Of a DNA stretch of 59,899 nt, positions 43,829-53,664 are shown piece after piece (position 1 is the first letter of the stretch; the number at the start of each line of letters is the position of its first letter). The notes beneath the pieces are model-generated. The model was not told where the DNA came from. It saw nothing but the letters and a program-made list of their open reading frames with translations, and ran no database searches. The position numbers and the translations under genes were made by a program. The DNA is from Candidatus Poribacteria bacterium (GTDB taxonomy: Bacteria; Poribacteria; WGA-4E; WGA-3G), in the NCBI GenBank assembly GCA_003635315.1, contig PYJD01000004.1:1-59899 (forward strand), written 5' to 3'.

Positions 43829-44812
43829 ATGAGACTTGCACAATATGGTATTTCACATGACCATGCTTCTGGGAAAGCGCGTGTCATGAAAGAGAGTAAC
43901 GAAATAGAGTTTGCAGGTGTATATGAACCATCATCTGATGTAAGAGAGAGTATTGGTAAGAGTGATATATATGATGGAGTTCATTGGTTTGAATCAAAAG
44001 AAGAAATGCTTAATGATGATTCTATAATTGGAATTGCTGCACAAGGACGTGTATCTCAGAATCTAACATTTGCTCGTGAGATTTTGGAACATGGGAAGCA
44101 TGTCTGGTTTGACAAACCTGCTGGAGATAATCTTGATGAATTTCGGGAAGTATTAGAACTTGCTAAAGAAAACGATCTATTCGTGCAACTCGGTTATATG
44201 TTTAGATATAATGCAGGGTTTCAGTTTATACTTGATTGGGTAAATTCAGGTAAACTTGGTGATATTTTCTCAGTCCGTGGAAGAATCTCCTCCGGACCAT
44301 CGAATGAAAGTCATTGGAAACGGTGGGATTCTCTTGGTGAACATTCAGGAGGCATAATGTTTATACTTGCTTGTCATCTAACTGATATTATTGTGGCGTT
44401 GTTAGGTCGTCCAACCTATGTAACACCATTTAGTAGACATGATGGCAATGATGTACCTTGGTATAGAAATAATACAGCAGCAGTATTTGAGTATCCGAGA
44501 GCTTTGGCAATTCTTGAATCGACTTCATTGGAGGTAGATTCAGGAAAAGCAAGAAGGTTAGAAGTCTATGGAACTCGTGGTAGTGCTATCCTTGAACCCC
44601 TTGAACCCCCATCGTTACGGTTATGTTTGGATACTGATCGTGATGGGTATGTTAAGGGATGGCAGAGTGTTCCGGTTGAACCCCGCCCAAGATATGTAGA
44701 AAGTCTGCGTGCATTTGTTGCTGATATACGTGGTGAGAAGACCCCTGATCGTTCACTGGAACATGAATATATTGTGCAGGAGACTGTATTAAGGGCAGCA
44801 GGGATAATGTAG
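43829..44812 (+). CDS. Gfo/Idh/MocA-family oxidoreductase
   Basis: 327 residues from ATG at 43829, chosen because AGGAGAGG lies six bases before it; an earlier ATG at 43784 has no such site. The start RLAQYGISHDHASGKARVM is a variant Rossmann turn, and WFDKPAGDNLDEF has Asp-Lys-Pro instead of Glu-Lys-Pro, a known variation. C-terminal motifs include GGIMFILACHLTDIIVALLG, with the conserved His. The atypical nucleotide-binding turn makes cofactor choice unsure. It converges with the DUF1501 gene. Confidence 0.85.
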   Translation: MRLAQYGISHDHASGKARVMKESNEIEFAGVYEPSSDVRESIGKSDIYDGVHWFESKEEMLNDDSIIGIAAQGRVSQNLTFAREILEHGKHVWFDKPAGDNLDEFREVLELAKENDLFVQLGYMFRYNAGFQFILDWVNSGKLGDIFSVRGRISSGPSNESHWKRWDSLGEHSGGIMFILACHLTDIIVALLGRPTYVTPFSRHDGNDVPWYRNNTAAVFEYPRALAILESTSLEVDSGKARRLEVYGTRGSAILEPLEPPSLRLCLDTDRDGYVKGWQSVPVEPRPRYVESLRAFVADIRGEKTPDRSLEHEYIVQETVLRAAGIM

Positions 44813-44836
44813 TTTGAAATGTAATCCCTTTTGATA

Positions 44837-44864
44837 GTAGGTTCGATTTGAGAACCGAACCTAC
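44837..44864. terminator. Hairpin between convergent genes
   Basis: GTAGGTTCG (44837-44845) pairs with CGAACCTAC (44856-44864) across a ten-base loop. It belongs to the same GGTTCGGTT...AACCGAACC repeat type as the arrays at 31.8 and 38.8 kb. The position suits a shared terminator. Confidence 0.5.
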
Positions 44865-44884
44865 ATTCTAATATTGTGGCAGCC

Positions 44885-46324
44885 TTATGTAAGGATATCC
44901 CGTACAACATGACCGTGTACGTCTGTAAGTCTGAAATCTCTACCTTGGAAACGGTAAGTCAATTTTTCATGATCTATACCTAATAGATGTAACATAGTGG
45001 CATGGAAATCATGGACATGAACGATGTTTTCAACAGCGTTATACCCTAATTCATCAGTATTTCCATAACTGATACCACCTTGTATACCACCACCTGCCAT
45101 CCACATAGAGAATCCTTTAATGTGATGATCACGTCCACTTCCTTGAGCCATAGGTGTTCTACCAAACTCACCACCCCATATAACTAAGGTATCATCTAAC
45201 ATCCCACGTTGTTTTAGATCATTAACCAATGCAGCGGTTGCTTTATCAACATATCCAGCGGTTGTTTTTATTGCATTCTGAATTCCACCATGATGATCCC
45301 AACCCCGATGATATAGTTGGATGAAACGCACACCACGTTCGGCTAATCTCCTTGCGAGCAAACAGTTTGATGCATACGACCCATCCCCGGGTTTAGCACC
45401 ATACATATCAAGTATATCCTGTGGTTCATCAGAAACATCAGTTAATTCTGGTACACTTGTTTGCATACGGAATGCCATCTCATATTGGTTAATACGTGTG
45501 GCAATTGTAGGATCATCGACAGTTTCATTGAGTATGTTATTTAATGATTGAACAGTGCCTACAACATCCTTCTGCTGTTCGTTAGAAACACCATTAGGAT
45601 TGGAAACATAATGAACGGGATCGCCCGTGGAATGGAATTGTACACCTTGAAACTGTCCTGGTAGGAATCCACTATGCCATTGTCTATTTGCTATGGGTTG
45701 ATCTTGTCCACCCCCCGATGAAACGAGAACAACATACCCGGGTAGGTTTTCATTTTCACTACCGAGTCCATAAAGCAGCCATGAACCCATGCTGGGTCTG
45801 CCAGATATTGCTGTACCAGTATTCATGAATGTGTGTGCAGGATCATGGTTTATTTGTTCTGTTCGTAATGAACGAATAATACATATATCATCTGCAAGGC
45901 TGCCAATATGTGGAAATGCAGAACTCATTTCCTGTCCTGATTCACCATATTTCTTGAATTCATGTGTTGGACCGAGACATTTGAGTGCGTTGGCTTGTCC
46001 TTGTAGTTGTGCAATTGGTTGTCCTTTAGTGTATGACATAGGCATCGGTTGTCCATGCATTTCAGCAAGTTTAGGTTTGTAATCCAATGTCTCTAAATGT
46101 GATGGACCGCCTGCCATACAAAGATGTATAACTCTTTTGGCTTTTGGAATAATATGGGGTTCAGTTATAATTCCTTGCCACCGTTCAATTTTTGGAGCAG
46201 CACTTAATAGTGATGGGGAAAGTAAAGAAGCAAGTGCTAACGAACCAATTCCGCGCACGGATTTTCCTAAGAATGTACGTCTTGTTAGTTGAAGTTTTAT
46301 TTTATCATTAATATCTAATGACAT
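44885..46324 (-). CDS. DUF1501 secreted protein with twin-arginine signal, second copy
   Basis: 479 residues from Met at 46324, which has GGGAGG eight bases before it; an earlier Met at 46348 lacks one. The Tat motif TRRTFLG (14-20) is followed by a hydrophobic stretch. Family phrases: HLCMAGGPSHLETLDYKPKL, LGSENENLPGYVVLVS and WGGEFGRTPMA, then GRDHHIKGFSMWMAGGG. It is close in length and pattern to 958-2451 but clearly diverged. Its PSD1 partner is upstream on the same strand at 47293-50379, separated by two small membrane genes. Confidence 0.9.
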   Translation of the reverse strand: MSLDINDKIKLQLTRRTFLGKSVRGIGSLALASLLSPSLLSAAPKIERWQGIITEPHIIPKAKRVIHLCMAGGPSHLETLDYKPKLAEMHGQPMPMSYTKGQPIAQLQGQANALKCLGPTHEFKKYGESGQEMSSAFPHIGSLADDICIIRSLRTEQINHDPAHTFMNTGTAISGRPSMGSWLLYGLGSENENLPGYVVLVSSGGGQDQPIANRQWHSGFLPGQFQGVQFHSTGDPVHYVSNPNGVSNEQQKDVVGTVQSLNNILNETVDDPTIATRINQYEMAFRMQTSVPELTDVSDEPQDILDMYGAKPGDGSYASNCLLARRLAERGVRFIQLYHRGWDHHGGIQNAIKTTAGYVDKATAALVNDLKQRGMLDDTLVIWGGEFGRTPMAQGSGRDHHIKGFSMWMAGGGIQGGISYGNTDELGYNAVENIVHVHDFHATMLHLLGIDHEKLTYRFQGRDFRLTDVHGHVVRDILT

Positions 46325-46469
46325 ACTTAATGCCTCCCTTTCATACATATCTCAAATAAGTAAACTATGTGATCTTCACAATTAAAATTGCTTAGGTGGA
46401 CTGTTTTTTAATTGGAAGAGTTTAACTGAAATTTCTAATTTCTATTCCAAATTAAGATTTCATTTATAC

Positions 46470-46844
46470 TTATCGGAATCCATTTACAACAAACTTAATT
46501 ATCTGGTATATTGGCCATTGAAAAATGAAGTATATTAGCCATACGAATCCAAAAATCAATATAAAAAATCCAATGAATGCACCTACAGGATTTTTCTTTA
46601 ACTTTGAAGCAAAATCCTCATCATCTATATCAAGGTTGTCATTTTTTATCCGAATCGCAACATTTGATCCCAACCATAAACCTGCTAATATTGATATTAT
46701 TAATGTTAGTCTAAAAAATCCACGTTTCCAATTAATATTGTTATCTTTGTCACCGGTAGAATCATTAGAAAATTCGTAATAGATTCCGGTACCTATACCA
46801 ATAATTACTAAAATAATTGCAAGAAATAATAAGTACTTCGCCAC
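46470..46844 (-). CDS. Hypothetical membrane protein
   Basis: 124 residues with three hydrophobic helices (about 5-21, 46-64, 90-112) and an acidic loop DNLDIDDEDFASKLKK. I recognise no family. The start is GTG, with AGAAGGAT ten bases upstream. It is co-directional with 46896-47171, which has similar size and layout, and both sit inside a PSD1/DUF1501 set. Confidence 0.6.
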   Translation of the reverse strand: MAKYLLFLAIILVIIGIGTGIYYEFSNDSTGDKDNNINWKRGFFRLTLIISILAGLWLGSNVAIRIKNDNLDIDDEDFASKLKKNPVGAFIGFFILIFGFVWLIYFIFQWPIYQIIKFVVNGFR

Positions 46845-46895
46845 TATATTGAAAATCCTTCTACCTGTATCATAGTCTAATAACTCTATAGAATA

Positions 46896-47171
46896 TTATG
46901 CTAACTTGGATCTGCGATTACGTATTATAATTAGTATTACATAAGGAATCCATATCAAAATAATTGGTAATATTACAGTTAATAATATGTCAAACATGAT
47001 TGATGAAGAATCAATAACAAAACGCACTTTCATAATATCTTCTTTAGGTTGGAAATAATCACGGAGAAATAAATGGAAAAATAGTATATGTCTGATTGAG
47101 GAGATGAATAAGACAATTGATATTATTACCGTAAACCAAAAATATACAGTTAGTAGCTTAATTGATCTCAT
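46896..47171 (-). CDS. Hypothetical small membrane protein
   Basis: 91 residues, helices at about 6-26 and 58-84, basic C-terminus IIRNRRSKLA. No family recognised. It is placed just before the 124-residue membrane protein on the same strand and is likely in the same transcript. Both separate the PSD1 gene from its DUF1501 partner, an uncommon arrangement. Confidence 0.5.
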   Translation of the reverse strand: MRSIKLLTVYFWFTVIISIVLFISSIRHILFFHLFLRDYFQPKEDIMKVRFVIDSSSIMFDILLTVILPIILIWIPYVILIIIRNRRSKLA

Positions 47172-47292
47172 TATTACTATCTCTAAGAGGTGTATTGAAT
47201 CTGTAATTGAAACCTAAGCTTCTATACTTGGATTTCCTGTAATTCTATAACTATATTGAATCTACTTGTCAGACGAAAAATACGAGAAAAAA

Positions 47293-50200
47293 TCAATATC
47301 GAGTAATTGTTTCATGAAGATTTAATATCACACGTGCTACGGAAGTCCACGCAGCATGCTCTGTGGCATCAATCCCTTGTACTTGTGGAGATTCACCCGT
47401 AGATATTAGTAGATTTGCTGATTCTGGATTCTGAGTATATTCCAGTTTGTGCTTTTCAAACATACCGCTAATCAATTCTAATTCGTTTGGATTCGGTAAT
47501 CGCGATAGTGATTGTTTATATGCCCAATTTATACGATCCTCAGAGGATTCTCCACCCTCCGTAATAATTCGAGCTGCATACATTCGAGCTGCTTCAACAT
47601 AGGTCGGATCATTAAGTAATGTAAGTGCTTGCATTGGGGTATTAGATGAAGCACGTTCAGCAGTACATTCTTGTCTACTTGGAGCATCAAATGCCATCAT
47701 ACTTGGATGTAGGAAGGTACGTTGCCAATGTGTGTATAGACCCCGACGATATTGACTCTCACCCTTATCATGAACATATTTACGTTTTGGGAAGTTCAGG
47801 TTAGAGTAATATCCTACTGGTTGATATGGTCTGACACTTGGACCACCGATTTTATCTTCAAGTAGACCACTAAGTAATAATGCATTGTCTCTAACGATTT
47901 CTGCATCTAAACGCCAGTTAGATTGACGTGCGATCAGTCGATTGTATGGATCTTTTTCCTGTAAAATGTCATTGGTTTTTGAAGATTGACGGTATGCATT
48001 TGAAGAAACAATTAGTTTTACCATATGCTTGACATTCCATCCACTATCCATAAATTCAACTGCTAACCAATCAAGAAGATCAGAATGAACAGGTGATTCA
48101 CCTTGTGCCCCAAGATCATCAAGGACACGAGAAATACCGGTACCAAAATAGAGTGCCCAAAGACGATTCACAAATGTACGCGCAGTTAAAGGATTCTGCC
48201 TTGAAACAACCCATTTTGCGAGATCCAGACGTGTTGACCGTCTATTTTTTATACCGAGATCTCCCATGAATTCAGGAATCATAGGATCAACAATCTCCCC
48301 TGAATCATCCAACCAATTACCTCTTGGGAGAATACGTGTACTTCGAGGCTGAACAGAAACAGTTGTAAGAGAATATGGACTTTGTGCCCTTATTTCGCCC
48401 TTCCTTTTTTCTAATGAAGCAATCTCATTGCGAATTCCTTCGAGGGCAGGAGCGATTTTCTTATAGTAATCTTCAATCTGTTTTCTTTGGTTTGTTGTTC
48501 TAACGAATGAATCAACCTGAATTGCATCAATGACAGCTGGATCATGTGAGTTTTTTGTAACGAAACCGAGAGTCGTAGTAATGCCTGCGATATCCCAATA
48601 CGCTTTTCCACCGAATTGTGTAAATGCCATTCCATTTAAGACACTTCCTGACTTAAGACCAACGATTTCTGGATCAACTTCAAGACGGATCCATTCACCA
48701 AGTTTTGGAAGTTCTCCCATCGGTTTATGTGCAGGGGTGTCACTACCAATTTCTCCATAGGTAATTTTATCTTCACCCCAGAATGCCCGATGTTCCCAAT
48801 TACCGTCATTCCATTGAAGCATAATAGTTTTGGGAGGGTTTTCAGGATCTAACCAGACATAAGCAAACAGTTTGTCACCCTCATTTAGCGTGAATTTCCT
48901 ATTCGCGTTATGGAAGCTATGTTGAACAAGTTGGTCAGGATTTGCTGTTTGTAGACGTGAATATTTCTTACTGTAGACAGGTGCTTCAGTTTTTTCAACG
49001 AAATTCCACTTGCCTTCAGTTCTTCCGCCATTAGATTGTATATCGTCAACCCAAGCAAAATCTGCAGGATCAGTTGAGGAAAGAAGAGGTCTGATTTCAT
49101 CTTCCCATTTTTTCTGTTCGGACTGAAGTCCTGGTGAAGATAAATCAAAAACCTTGCGTAGTCTGATTAATTCATCATCAATCTCATCTAATTCAGATTG
49201 TTGTTCCGGAGTAGGTAGCATCACAACTGGATCCCACTTGCTTCCACCACGATATACCCCTGGACCTTCAACATCAGCAAAGAATGCTGCAAAACTATAG
49301 AAATCTTTAGCAGTATATGGATCAAATTTATGGTCGTGGCATTGTGCACAACCGAGTGTTGCTCCCAACCAGACAGATGCGGTAGTTCTCACTCGGTCAG
49401 CGGCATATATTGCAAGATATTCTTTGGCTTGTGCGCCACCTTCTGCAGTAGTTTGTATGAGTCTATTGTAACCAGAAGCAACCTTTTGTTCCAGTGTAGC
49501 GTTAGGTAGTAGATCTCCTGCTAAGTTCTCAATAGTAAATTGGTCAAATGGCATATTCTCATTGAATGCTTTAATTACATAATCTCTATAGGGCCATACA
49601 CTTACATTTTCATCGGAATGGTATCCACTTGTATCAGCGTATCGTACAAGATCTAACCAGTAGATTGCCATTTTTTCTCCAAACTGTGGTTTTGTCAGTA
49701 GACGATTAACCAATTCCTCATAGGCTTCAGGTCGTTCATCCCTCATAAATTGTTCTACTTCTCCTGAGGGAGGTAATAATCCAGTTAGATCAAAATATAA
49801 TCTTCTGATGAGAGTTCGCTTATCAGCTTGAGTTGCTGGGGTGAGTGCTTCTTTTTCTAAATTACTGAGAATAAAGCTATCAATAGGATTGTGTATCCAA
49901 TCAGTATTTTGTACTTCTGGAGGATTAATTTGTTGAGGAGGATTGTATGCCCAATGTTCTTCCCATTCCGCACCTTCTGCAATCCACTGGATAATAGTAT
50001 CAATCTGTTCTTGTGTAGGTTGTCTATTCTGTGATTGTGGTGGCATTCTTGTATCAAGATCTTCATGTGTAATTCGTATTACCAATTCACTGTTATCTGG
50101 TTCACCAGGAACAATAATTGGATAACCGCTTGGTTCAGAGAATGCCCCTTCTTTTATGTCAAGTCGTAGGTCTGCTTGTCGGGTAGCAGGATCAGGACCA

Positions 50201-50379
50201 TGACAAGCGAAACATTTATCAGATAAAATTGGTAGAACGTCTCTGTCAAATTTTATTTCTTTGGCATTAACAACATCAACATATAGTGTAAGTAACAGAA
50301 ATATTAAAGTGATTAGGCATAAGGCACTCCATAACTGGAAATAAGAAGATAACATAGTTTCTTTTTTACGACGAAACAT
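47293..50379 (-). CDS. PSCyt1-PSCyt2-PSD1 protein, second copy, different insert
   Basis: A 1028-residue exported protein. A signal anchor (about 13-32) is followed by CFACH (Cys56-His60) and DUF1549 with FDPYT preceded by CAQCHDHK, then an insert of about 230 residues between DUF1549 and DUF1553. The insert is beta-rich (WNFVEKTEAPVYSKKYSRLQ, then WLDPENPPKTIMLQWNDGN and GEWIRLEVDPEIVGL), resembling a carbohydrate-binding or LamG-like jelly roll, followed by a coiled coil. DUF1553 is at about 690-990. The other PSD1 gene in this window has PA14 here instead. GAGGAG precedes the ATG by eleven bases. Confidence 0.9.
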   Translation of the reverse strand: MFRRKKETMLSSYFQLWSALCLITLIFLLLTLYVDVVNAKEIKFDRDVLPILSDKCFACHGPDPATRQADLRLDIKEGAFSEPSGYPIIVPGEPDNSELVIRITHEDLDTRMPPQSQNRQPTQEQIDTIIQWIAEGAEWEEHWAYNPPQQINPPEVQNTDWIHNPIDSFILSNLEKEALTPATQADKRTLIRRLYFDLTGLLPPSGEVEQFMRDERPEAYEELVNRLLTKPQFGEKMAIYWLDLVRYADTSGYHSDENVSVWPYRDYVIKAFNENMPFDQFTIENLAGDLLPNATLEQKVASGYNRLIQTTAEGGAQAKEYLAIYAADRVRTTASVWLGATLGCAQCHDHKFDPYTAKDFYSFAAFFADVEGPGVYRGGSKWDPVVMLPTPEQQSELDEIDDELIRLRKVFDLSSPGLQSEQKKWEDEIRPLLSSTDPADFAWVDDIQSNGGRTEGKWNFVEKTEAPVYSKKYSRLQTANPDQLVQHSFHNANRKFTLNEGDKLFAYVWLDPENPPKTIMLQWNDGNWEHRAFWGEDKITYGEIGSDTPAHKPMGELPKLGEWIRLEVDPEIVGLKSGSVLNGMAFTQFGGKAYWDIAGITTTLGFVTKNSHDPAVIDAIQVDSFVRTTNQRKQIEDYYKKIAPALEGIRNEIASLEKRKGEIRAQSPYSLTTVSVQPRSTRILPRGNWLDDSGEIVDPMIPEFMGDLGIKNRRSTRLDLAKWVVSRQNPLTARTFVNRLWALYFGTGISRVLDDLGAQGESPVHSDLLDWLAVEFMDSGWNVKHMVKLIVSSNAYRQSSKTNDILQEKDPYNRLIARQSNWRLDAEIVRDNALLLSGLLEDKIGGPSVRPYQPVGYYSNLNFPKRKYVHDKGESQYRRGLYTHWQRTFLHPSMMAFDAPSRQECTAERASSNTPMQALTLLNDPTYVEAARMYAARIITEGGESSEDRINWAYKQSLSRLPNPNELELISGMFEKHKLEYTQNPESANLLISTGESPQVQGIDATEHAAWTSVARVILNLHETITRY

Positions 50380-50614
50380 TTGTACAACTCCTCCTCAGAA
50401 GTTAAGACAAGGACTGTTGAAACTGATTATTAGTCTATACGGGGTAATTTATCATAAAAATCGAATATGTTCAATTCAAAACTGGTTCTGTGAAAAAATG
50501 AGCAGAATGTAGAATCACTTTTAGTGTATTTAATTTTGATTTACTGTATACTATTACTCATCAAGAATTAAAAAATTCGTTAGTATTAATTACTATGAAT
50601 CGGAGAGGGGTCAT

Positions 50615-51523
50615 ATGATTAGAATATACAGTTGGAAACCTTTGGCAATTGCAGTAATATTGACCTTTGCGTTATGTATAGGTATATTATACTTAAGTAA
50701 ATGGGATGTAGATAGGTTTACTAATTCATTGGGAGAGGTAGATCCGAATTCATTAAAACAACATCAACGAATTAGTAATCAACCTAAAGACAAGCCTAAT
50801 GAGAATCCTATACTTACAAATACTAAAGATGGTATAGAAGAATCTATCACTTCTGAGACTGAGGATAGTGATACTGAATCTGTTGAGAATGTTAAGGAGG
50901 CATTGTCGGAAGACTCCTTAAATGAAACTTCCGATAATCTGGCAGATCAAGAAGCAGCGATAGACGAATTCTTGGCATATCTTGATGAACTTGAACAGAA
51001 GGAATTTGATGCGATTCTTGAGAATCTCGATTTTACAAATTTAGATCAAGAGAGTAATGAGACTGAGAATGAGACAGAATCGGAAGATATCGGAACTGGA
51101 ATAGATCAAGCATCTGCACAACAAGAAGAGCAAGATCAACAAGAAGAGGATGATGATATTGAAGATATGAATCCAAGTAGAATGGTTGTTGATATGATCG
51201 AATCTGGTGTAGCATCCCTTGATAGTCTAATTTACCTTATGGAAGAATCTTCAGAAACTATGCCTGAAGTAGTTCGAGATAGGTTTGAACCGGTATTGGG
51301 AACACTTCGCACAATGCAAGTGAATGGTGGTCGTGTAGTAGTTCACCGTCCATCAGAAGATCCCAGCGACTGGATGCTATTATTCATCAACCCAAATCGC
51401 ACTTCCCGTTCTACAAGATTTCCAATTAGATCACGTGGAGATGGTAGGGTTGAGTTTGTCCCAGTTAACCCAAGGGATCGATATATTATAATTGATGAAA
51501 GAAATTCCACTATCATTGATTAA
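50615..51523 (+). CDS. Acidic signal-anchored protein, unknown
   Basis: 302 residues. One membrane helix (about 10-26) is followed by a long low-complexity acidic stretch (about 75-190, mostly Glu, Asp, Ser, Asn and Gln) and a small folded C-terminal domain (about 195-302) with NGGRVVVHRPSEDPSDWMLL and DGRVEFVPVNPRDRYIIID. I do not recognise the domain. GGAGAGGGG lies just before the ATG. The layout, anchor plus flexible acidic linker plus compact end, suits an envelope protein reaching across the periplasm or binding cations. It stands alone. Confidence 0.7.
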   Translation: MIRIYSWKPLAIAVILTFALCIGILYLSKWDVDRFTNSLGEVDPNSLKQHQRISNQPKDKPNENPILTNTKDGIEESITSETEDSDTESVENVKEALSEDSLNETSDNLADQEAAIDEFLAYLDELEQKEFDAILENLDFTNLDQESNETENETESEDIGTGIDQASAQQEEQDQQEEDDDIEDMNPSRMVVDMIESGVASLDSLIYLMEESSETMPEVVRDRFEPVLGTLRTMQVNGGRVVVHRPSEDPSDWMLLFINPNRTSRSTRFPIRSRGDGRVEFVPVNPRDRYIIIDERNSTIID

Positions 51524-51635
51524 CAATGATCAATTAGAGATTTCATATTTACACATTAACTAAAATATCGCTTCTAATCTAACTGTTGTATCTCCTTACT
51601 TACACTACACATGAAAAGAGAAGATTTTATAAAAA

Positions 51636-53663
51636 ATGGAACATGGCAATACATTCACCAATTCAATTGGTATGCAGTTCGTAAAAGTAGAAGCGGGAAG
51701 TTTCATGATGGGTTCAAAAAAAGCTAACCTTCCCGATGAAATTATAGCCGAGAAAGAATATCTTCGCGATGGGGATTGGGATGAACACCCCGTGCATCAA
51801 GTAACCATTAGCAATCCACTTTATGTAGGTATTTATCAGGTAACAAACCTTCAATACGAAGAATTTCAAAATGAACACAAAGATTTACGCGGAAAATTGG
51901 GATTCTCGAATGAAGATGATGAAGCTGTGGTGTTTGTAGATTGGTATGATGCAAATAATTTCTGTAAATGGTTGTCTGATAAAGAGGGTAAAACGTATCG
52001 ATTGCCTATGGAGGCAGAATGGGAATATGTATGTAGAGCAGGAACAACTACACACTATCATACAGGAGATACATTACCAATAGAGTTTCATAAGAACATT
52101 GGTGAGAGTTGGTATCCTGATAATGCACGTAGTCGTGGGGCAGAAGAAATAATGCCACTGCATGTAGGTAAAACTACCCCTAATGCATGGGGTATATATG
52201 ATATGCATGGTAATGTTGAGGAGTGGTGTCAAGATTGGTACGGACCGTATGAATCAAAGTCTCAAGTGGACCCGGTTGGTCGAGATGAGGGTTTATATCG
52301 CGTTACTCGCGGTGGAAGTCATTCTACATTGCTCTGCTATTTACGTTCTGCTAATCGGATGGGAGCAGTGCCAGAAGATAAGAGTTGGTATATAGGTTTT
52401 AGGGTTGTCTGTGGTGAATTGTCAGAGAAATCAACAATTCTTCCTGTTTCGAAAGTGGGTACATGGGGACTAAATGTCAAACAGGTGGATGTTACGACAA
52501 ATACTACTCAGAGTGATGCAAATACTCCGTTATTTGAAAAGCCGATTTCATTTGTAAAAATACCTGAAGGATCTAATGGACCGCTTTTCTCTTCACATAA
52601 CCATGTACCAGCAATTGTTGAGTGTCCGAATGGAGACATGTTTGCTGCTTGGTATTCATGTGTTACCGAACGTGGTCGAGAGTTAACGTTAGCGGCGAGT
52701 CGTTTACGTCATGGAGAATCTGAATGGGAGGAAGCAGAACCGTTTTGGGGTCCACCGGATAGAAACAATCATGCCACCTCCCTTTGGCGTAATGAAAAAG
52801 GTCGTATTTACCATTTTAATGGTCTTTCTGCAGCAGCCACGTGGGGACCTTTAGCATTAATTATGCGATATTCAGAAGATAATTGTGCTACGTGGTGTAA
52901 ACCACGTTTTATTTCACCGGAGCATCAATTACGTCATATGCCAATAGCATCAGTTTTTCGTAGACAGGACGGTTCGATCTTACTTGCTTGTGATGCAGTA
53001 ACAGGTGGTAATGGGGGTACTGCGATATGGATAAGTGATGATGATGGTGAAAGTTGGTATGATCCTGGTGCGGGACAACCTATACCTGATTTTGCTTCTG
53101 GTAAGAGTGGGGGATGGATTGCAGGTATTCATGCGGCTGTAGTGGAATTGTCGGATGGACGGCTTATGGCATTTGGTAGGGGTGATAGCATTGATGGACG
53201 AATGCCAAAAAGTGTATCTGATGATGGTGGGAAAACATGGCAATACAATGCCAGTCAATTTCCTGCTGTTTCTGGAGGGCAGAGATGTGTATTCTTGAGG
53301 TTACAGGAAGGACCAATCTTACTAATCTCCTTTACAGGGAGTAGAAAAACCCCTGAAACTATGTCTATAGTTGATGAATCTGGAAATGAACGGCTTGTAA
53401 CAGGTATGTTTAGTGCTCTCTCTTATGATGATGGAGATAGTTGGTCCCATATTCGTCTAATTTCGGATGATGGACCTGACCGGGAATTTGAAACTATGGA
53501 TGGACGTCCATTTATAATGGGACTTAATACTTCTGAACCGGGTGGGTATCTTGCTATATGCCAAGGACAGAATGGTATCATACACTTGATTTCGAGTAAA
53601 CTACATTACCGTTTTAACTATGCTTGGTTATGTGAAACACCTCCATCTAAAGTGAGAAAATAA
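51636..53663 (+). CDS. FGE-type (SUMF1 fold) and sialidase-like fusion
   Basis: 675 residues. Residues about 3-267 form an FGE-sulfatase domain: MQFVKVEAGSFMMGS, WYDANNFCKWL, RLPMEAEWEYVCRAG, GIYDMHGNVEEWCQDWYG and RVTRGGSHSTLLCYLRSANR. Of the two copper-binding cysteines of real formylglycine enzymes only the second has an equivalent, so sulfatase activation is unlikely. Residues about 310-670 are a sialidase-type propeller with Asp boxes SDDDGESW, SDDGGKTW and SYDDGDSW. No signal peptide is visible. The PhyH gene follows after one base, so both are coupled. The pair may process or bind a sialic-acid-like sugar; this is inference. Confidence 0.88.
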   Translation: MEHGNTFTNSIGMQFVKVEAGSFMMGSKKANLPDEIIAEKEYLRDGDWDEHPVHQVTISNPLYVGIYQVTNLQYEEFQNEHKDLRGKLGFSNEDDEAVVFVDWYDANNFCKWLSDKEGKTYRLPMEAEWEYVCRAGTTTHYHTGDTLPIEFHKNIGESWYPDNARSRGAEEIMPLHVGKTTPNAWGIYDMHGNVEEWCQDWYGPYESKSQVDPVGRDEGLYRVTRGGSHSTLLCYLRSANRMGAVPEDKSWYIGFRVVCGELSEKSTILPVSKVGTWGLNVKQVDVTTNTTQSDANTPLFEKPISFVKIPEGSNGPLFSSHNHVPAIVECPNGDMFAAWYSCVTERGRELTLAASRLRHGESEWEEAEPFWGPPDRNNHATSLWRNEKGRIYHFNGLSAAATWGPLALIMRYSEDNCATWCKPRFISPEHQLRHMPIASVFRRQDGSILLACDAVTGGNGGTAIWISDDDGESWYDPGAGQPIPDFASGKSGGWIAGIHAAVVELSDGRLMAFGRGDSIDGRMPKSVSDDGGKTWQYNASQFPAVSGGQRCVFLRLQEGPILLISFTGSRKTPETMSIVDESGNERLVTGMFSALSYDDGDSWSHIRLISDDGPDREFETMDGRPFIMGLNTSEPGGYLAICQGQNGIIHLISSKLHYRFNYAWLCETPPSKVRK

Positions 53664-53664
53664 T

